The translations under genes were made by a program, and so were the position numbers. A stretch of 64,000 nucleotides of DNA from Nilaparvata lugens (lineage: Eukaryota; Arthropoda; Insecta; Hemiptera; Delphacidae): NCBI RefSeq assembly GCF_014356525.2, contig NC_052510.1:18085999-18149998 (forward strand). The letters are read 5' to 3'. Below the pieces are notes generated by a model. The model ran no database searches, was not told the origin of the DNA, and worked only from the letters and a program-made list of their open reading frames with translations. How positions within the stretch are numbered: the stretch's first letter is position 1; every line of letters starts with the position of its first letter. Positions 58,441 through 64,000 of this stretch are shown piece after piece.

Positions 58441-61400
58441 ATCAACGATGCTTCTCGATCTCTCACACTCTCTCACACTCCCTCATACTGTTCCTCACAC
58501 TCTCTTTCTCTTTCAGTCTCCATCTCTAATTCGCTCACTCTCACCCACACACTCACTCCCTCTCACTTCCAAAACTCTCTCTCTAGCGTTCTATCTCCGT
58601 TCACAGAAGTTCTCCCAGAGGAGGAGAGTGGAAGGCTTATCTCTGTCCTATGCAATAATCCCTGGAGCACCATCCAACTGCATCAGAGCCTGCCCAACCC
58701 CTGTGCATTTGCCTCTGCTGCAAGAGCTGCTGAATTTTCTCTCTCTTTATTTGCCGAATAAACGCTAACTTGGCTGTTTTTAAAATTTTCGTTCATTCTG
58801 TTTGCTCCCTTGATATAAAAACAGGGATAGAATTTCTGTGAAAATTCATCGAAATTACTATTTTTCAACAGTAATGTTGTGCAGAACTATGCACTCGTTG
58901 CCTTGGGGAAATATATTGAATTTCCCCATCCATTTACCTCTGTAACTCCAACACTGTTAAATCCAATTTAAGACTTTTGGAAGTTCAATTTTGAAAATAA
59001 ATAGATTAGGAGTTGAGTATAGAATACTTGTTGTCATTGACAATTATAATTAATATTGTAGATGACAAATTATTTCGAAGCTTTATAATAAAAATTATGA
59101 ATAAGTAAGTACTCCCATGTCCCGTGCATGAATTGTAGCTCCATTAACAAGTTTTATTAGAGCCAAATCCCAACAACAAAGTATTCTCAACCTAAGCTAC
59201 AATTATTGTAATTGTTGCTATTGTTATAATTCTATGTTATAGTGATTAGTATCTTCGACCTGAAATCTCCTACTTACTCATTTACTCCTCAGCTCCACAG
59301 GTCTTAACAACCCTTAGCCTCTCTCACAGAGCCTCTCCATCTGTCTCAATCATTGACCTGCCTACTCCAGTTACGATCTCCAACCGTCTTTAGATCGCGT
59401 TCCACATATTTCTCCCACCTCTTTGAATCAAAAAGTCAAACATTAAAAAGTCAATTACTTATTATATCAAAAGTTATCGTTTCATATTATTATGTTTAAT
59501 AGTTAACAGATTCTCTACTCGTGAAGCGTTTCAGGAAGTTTGATTTGTTGTATTATCAGCAATTTCAACGCATTGTGTTTTTAACAACCAGTTGATCAAT
59601 GGCACTACGCTTCTACTCTCTTGATCAATCGAAAGGATTGATCATGTAGTAAATTATGTATTATTCATATTTCTACTGGTGTTTCGATCACGGTGCTCAG
59701 TGATTCCATAAGAGGATGCTATAGTGATTACCAATCCTATGGAAGAATACTCGTTCTTGAATGAATGTTAATCTTACTATCTTCTACTCCTTCTCATGAA
59801 TATCTTTGACCTACAATACGAAATGGATTTTAGAACCATTCTATCGACAGGAGGTATTGTCCTTGAAAGTACGTCGACCTACAATGAACCCCAATCATAT
59901 GTTTCCAAATTTTCTTCATGTGAAAAATTTTCGGAGCGACTTTCCTCAATCGATTTGAACAGCAATAAAGTATTCGGGCAGAGTCATTGTCCCATAAAAT
60001 CTGTGCGCTGCCGAGCCATAACTCTCATGAGTGATTATGAAATTCTAGCGTTTTATTACGCAGCAGGCACGTCGCTGCAATAAAAATGTGATCCTTCGCA
60101 GCTTTTTAATTAATTCGGCCGTGAATTACAACGAGTTATAAAGAAATCATGTAATTGCGTGTCGCGTTATTAAACCGCCCTAATTCTGATTGTAAACTCA
60201 GCAGTGAACAAGATGTAAAATCAAGAAGGTTGAGTTTATTCCAGATTGTTGAGCATTTGTTGCTTAGTTGAATATTATTATTACAGAATTTCATTTTTGC
60301 AACATTCTCATTTTTCAAGATGATGATGCTTACTTCAGTTTGAAACTCTTGCAAACCATTCAGAACCCACTCAGGGGGCTCTTTTTCCCTCGAAATTATA
60401 TAAATAAGCATAGTCCTATTAATTTTCAAAATAATCAACTGATACCATTTCACCCGTACATAGTTATATTAATATTAGAGACCTGATTTATTCCTGCTGT
60501 ATTTACAAAATATTATTATCTATAGATATTGATTTCAAAGACCATTCTCTTTGCAAAACAAGATAATACTGAACTAGTAAATGACCTATAGATTAGAATG
60601 AAACGTCGCATGAAAGATTTGAACAATTAGCTTCACTCAATTTCCCAATAGGGAGGAAAATAGTCCCAAATTCAGTTGAGAGCAACATGGACATGGAGAA
60701 TTATGACTTGAATTCATCGACGCATAAAAGGCGTTTTTGATGATACCAAGATGCAAAATCCTTTTCCATCAGAATCCGCTAAAATCCGCCGAAAGCAATA
60801 GTCCGTAACTCCATGCTGACCTATACCAACCGCATAGGAATAATTTACTTGAATCAACAGACTGATATACCAATCAACTCATGTCAGTGCACATTGAATT
60901 GAAAATTGTTCTCGCCCTGTATAACCTTGCATCTGCCAACGACAGAAGCTTATTCACAGTAGTACAGTAAATATACTTGACTCGAATTATATTTCCTCTC
61001 ATCTCAAAAACTCGATATTTATAATGCAAAAAATCACTGAAACTCATCATACTCATCATCGTACGACTCATATTTTGGAAAATGATCATTTCGGTATTTT
61101 GCAATAAGAACCTTCCACATTCATCATAAAGCATTATTCCAGTTTATGATGACGTTATGAACATTCAATCTCGGATTAAGTGTTCACGAGAGTATGAACC
61201 CGAATGTTTATGAGTGATTGAAGCGGTTCAGACACATATGAGAGGTGAATTAAGATAGGGAAACGACTGTAATGCTCATTCTGACGGATACAGAGTAAAG
61301 TACAGAGTGACTGTTGTGTGTTGTGGGGAGGGGGGGGGTTCCAGTGCGTTTGCTGGCTCACTCAGATATCGAGGCCGATATAACTTCCATACTGTTGAGC

Positions 61401-63322
61401 CCAAAGTCGGTATGGAGATTCAGAAAAGGGCTCTGAGGATCTCGACGACCTTTTTACTCTCAATATGGAATATAAAAAGGGTTGAATGGGCGCTGGAAAG
61501 AATCTTACCATGCCAGTTGCTATAAACACGACATAACAATATAGAGAGGATAAGGGAAATGTTCTTTTTATTCGCGGATATGGTGGCTTAGCTTTAATGG
61601 GTCGGATCGGGTCGACTGTCGCAAAGCGTCGAGTTATTCGATTTCACGTGGATTAGATCTCTCGTTGCGGAAAAAGCAGTCCTCCTCCTCTTTCTGCTCC
61701 TCCACCTCCTCTTCCTCCTCCTCCTCTTCATCCGATTCCTCCTCAAAAGAGCACCCATTACATGTGAGAATCGTATTACCGGTCCGCTCTATGTATGATA
61801 GAGCCAAGATTTATGAAATAACTTTCAACTTGTGATTTGATCGCGAAAGCTTTCAAGCTTATAGAGGTAATGTTGATGCTCAAGTTGTTTTCACGATAAG
61901 CGTTCAAGTCGTCTGGAAAGATTTTTACAGCCGTATTGAGACTGATTCGAGTGTTTGGGAGGATTGGTGTAAGTCGATGTAGGAAATTTTGTTTTAGGAA
62001 GTGATGGAGTAGAGGATTAGCATGGAAATGGGTGTTATTGTGGTTGTTTTGATTTGAAATAATAGCATAAATAGAAGATGGACGATAAGGAAATAAATTG
62101 GTATATTAATGTTATATTTAGGTGTGATAGATATCATTCATGAGGGGCCGGATGTAGTATTTGAGAATGATTTGTTTTATTCTGGAAAATATTGATTTCA
62201 TAGGGTGAATAGTAGGCCCAAATCCTGACTTCAGGATGCTTTCTATGAATTCATTCGTGGAATGGTTGGATACCCCTTAATAATAATAATATAAATATAA
62301 AAGTAACATGCAGTATACTATCCTTGGGTGTACAGTACCATTTACTGAAAATTGCAGTACCTCATAGCGAAATTACGGATTCTATTATCGTCAAAGAATG
62401 TCGTTTGAATATCGATGCGAGCTGCTATCCTTTGCTTTCTCAAAGCACTTGAGCGCACATGAGTGCCGATAATCCGGCTTTGATTCAGAGAAATGGCTGG
62501 CTGACTGAAGCTGCCCCCCCCCCCTCAGCACGACCCGGCTCCGACTTGCATTGATTCCTGGCCAGAATCGCATCGCACTTCTCTGACCATTAGGTCACAT
62601 AAATGTTCACCCGGCCGACAGTCATCCAAGTTCCGGCCGCATCTATATCACTGATATCTTTGGCCGCCGGTCAGCCAAGCATCGAAATCAATGATGTCGA
62701 AATAGGATTGCAAGTCAGGGCTCAGCGGCTCGAAAATGTCTTTATGCCGTCATAAAACAGGCGGATTACTGTTGATTGCGATCGGTATGCTATGAATCGT
62801 AGAAGGCCTACCTTCTATTTCAATAAAGCTTTCCACTAAGGCACTAAGCTCTTTTGATATTGTTATCTGTATTGGAGTATAGATATCATCTGATATTATT
62901 AAAGAGTATGGGGTATAGGAAGTAAAGAGTATAGTAAAGTATACCAACCTCAGGTTACTACAATATCACATAATTTCTCCTATTTTGAGGACTATAATGA
63001 TTTGATGATTACTGTTGGACAATTACTTTCTAGCAACGGAGTTGATTCAATAATAATGTATGAACACGATTGAAATATCTATATAATATTGGAAAAATTG
63101 TTTTTTGAAAAGCTAAAGTGACATAACATACATTCAGATTCGAACAGTATATTTTAAATTGGAAATAATGAGACAGTTCTGGGCATGAGCCTGTTGTGTC
63201 TCTTCTCATGTCAAGTATTTCTACACAAAACCGTGTGAGTCTGATGAATAAATTTGTAATTAAATAATACATTTGATGAATGAATGAATAAAAATTAATA
63301 ATAGTATCATAATCTTGTGAAA
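58441..63322. other. Intergenic stretch with pyrimidine-rich tracts
   Basis: CTCTCACAC-type repeats fill about 58455-58590, and a CTC/TCC microsatellite lies at 61681-61745. Runs of G (61325) and C (62512-62524) also occur. Blocks near 60060-60180, 61580-61680 and 62570-62790 are GC-richer than their surroundings, without coding motifs. No gene or RNA recognised. Confidence 0.4.
61681..61745 (+). repeat. (CTC)n-type microsatellite
   Basis: Imperfect CCT/CTC trinucleotide array of 65 bp, pyrimidine-only apart from a few interruptions. Confidence 0.8.
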
Positions 63323-63422
63323 NNNNNNNNNNNNNNNNNNNNNNNNNNNNNNNNNNNNNNNNNNNNNNNNNNNNNNNNNNNNNNNNNNNNNNNNNNNNNN
63401 NNNNNNNNNNNNNNNNNNNNNN
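63323..63422. other. Assembly gap, 100 N
   Basis: A second placeholder run of exactly 100 N, about 410 bp from the P450 paralogue exon on its 3' side. Confidence 0.98.
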
Positions 63423-63423
63423 T

Positions 63424-63775
63424 TATGAGATACTAAGCCGTTCTCAGACTTTTTTCTCTCTTTTCTGCTTAAAATAGTATTGATTAATAATGTGAATATT
63501 TCCGAAACGGTTTAAGATTCCGATATGCGGTTTCCACCATTCATTTTTTCTTCAAATTCCCTATCGAAATCATGTATCGCACGACCACTTTCCTATTTAA
63601 AAAAATGAAGTTGTATTCAATATGGCGGATCCAAGATGGCGGCTCAGATTTTTAAAGTCATATTAAAGTAGTTTTTTCAATTTGAGTAGGATCTTCAATC
63701 ACACCCACCGTCAAATTATATTTGTGTATGAGATATTAAGCCGTTCTCGGACTTTTCACCCATCCTGTATGATAA
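63424..63775. repeat. Dispersed repeat with a direct duplication beside the gap
   Basis: TATGAGATACTAAGCCGTTC at 63424 and TATGAGATATTAAGCCGTTC at 63727 are direct copies 303 bp apart, each followed by TC(A/G)GACTTTT. The second continues CACCCATCCTGTA. Repeats at a gap edge often mark where assembly failed. Confidence 0.55.
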
Positions 63776-63833
63776 TGAATTCTATGGATGACTATGTATT
63801 ACAAATTTTAAATTCTATGTATTACAAACTCAC

Positions 63834-63903
63834 TCGACTAGGTTTTTGGCAAAATCGCAGCGGTTCTCAATCTGCTCTTCGGTCTTCACCCCCATCAGAG
63901 TCC
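63834..63903 (-). CDS. One exon of a second, tandem clan-4 cytochrome P450
   Basis: The 70-nt minus exon lies between a cttgacag acceptor (above 63903) and a gtgagt donor (below 63834). It reads TLMGVKTEEQIENRCDFAKN, then LVE. It matches the exon 10755-10686 of the first P450 (TLMGVKSKEQIENRCDFAKN, then VVG) in length, in entry phase 1 and exit phase 2, and in 19 of 23 residues. The 5' exons lie beyond the right edge. The next exon should be below 63834 but is not visible before the 63323-63422 gap. This looks like the upstream neighbour in a tandem P450 cluster. Confidence 0.8.
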
Positions 63904-64000
63904 CTGTCAAGAAAAATATAAATAAAGGTTACTTAACACTCAAAATATTGCCTTGATATGTAAAAATCAAATTTAATCCATATTCTACTCCTAGTAGATT

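Noticed and set aside
58321..58768. Ser/Leu-rich protein
   Set aside because: The frames are translations of a CTCTCACAC-type simple repeat in two different phases.

Overview
This is AT-rich, intron-rich animal DNA, most likely from an insect. The two host genes whose introns can be followed have GT-AG introns, and two clan-4 cytochrome P450s carry insect-like motifs. LTR and non-LTR retroelements, hairpin DNA elements and a tRNA-like SINE fill most of the remainder. A hemipteran such as a planthopper would fit, but that is inference. No search was run: gene calls rest on reading protein motifs and splice sites.

Left end (1-14 kb) holds the host genes. Two exons of a STE24/ZMPSTE24-type CAAX prenyl protease (minus strand, continuing past the left edge) sit head-to-head with IscU, the mitochondrial Fe-S scaffold gene (plus strand). 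577 bp lie between their start codons. IscU runs into a 100-N assembly gap at 4901-5000. On the other side of the same gap a clan-4 P450 gene (minus, nine exons found, 13843 to 5083) also loses its 3' end. The P450 has two apparent one-base deletions, and I cannot find the exon that should lie just before the I-helix, so it is either a decaying pseudogene or badly assembled. One exon of a tandem P450 paralogue, with the same boundaries and phase, appears at 63834-63903.

Middle (14-38 kb) has no recognisable host gene. It carries foldback and MITE-like hairpin elements, a PIF/Harbinger element with 25-bp terminal inverted repeats (TIRs) and a TAA target-site duplication (TSD), a near-perfect palindrome of two head-to-head SINE copies with a tRNA-like cloverleaf, and a 5'-truncated LINE bounded by a 12-bp TSD.

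A large transposon nest covers 38.25-53.96 kb. An older DNA element (25-bp identical TIRs) was hit by a Ty3/gypsy-type LTR element in minus orientation (LTRs 39148-39337 and 53700-53884, 5-bp TSD CTAAT). That element was then hit twice. One insertion, in its RNase H region, is a 1.97-kb foldback element whose arms contain tandem repeats, an architecture like Drosophila FB. The other, in its leader, is a second LTR retrotransposon in plus orientation (45765-52007). Both LTR elements are coding-defective.

Right end (54-64 kb) is largely non-coding, with Helitron-like repeat fragments, pyrimidine-rich tracts, a few GC-richer blocks that might be conserved regulatory DNA, a second 100-N gap, and the P450 paralogue exon.
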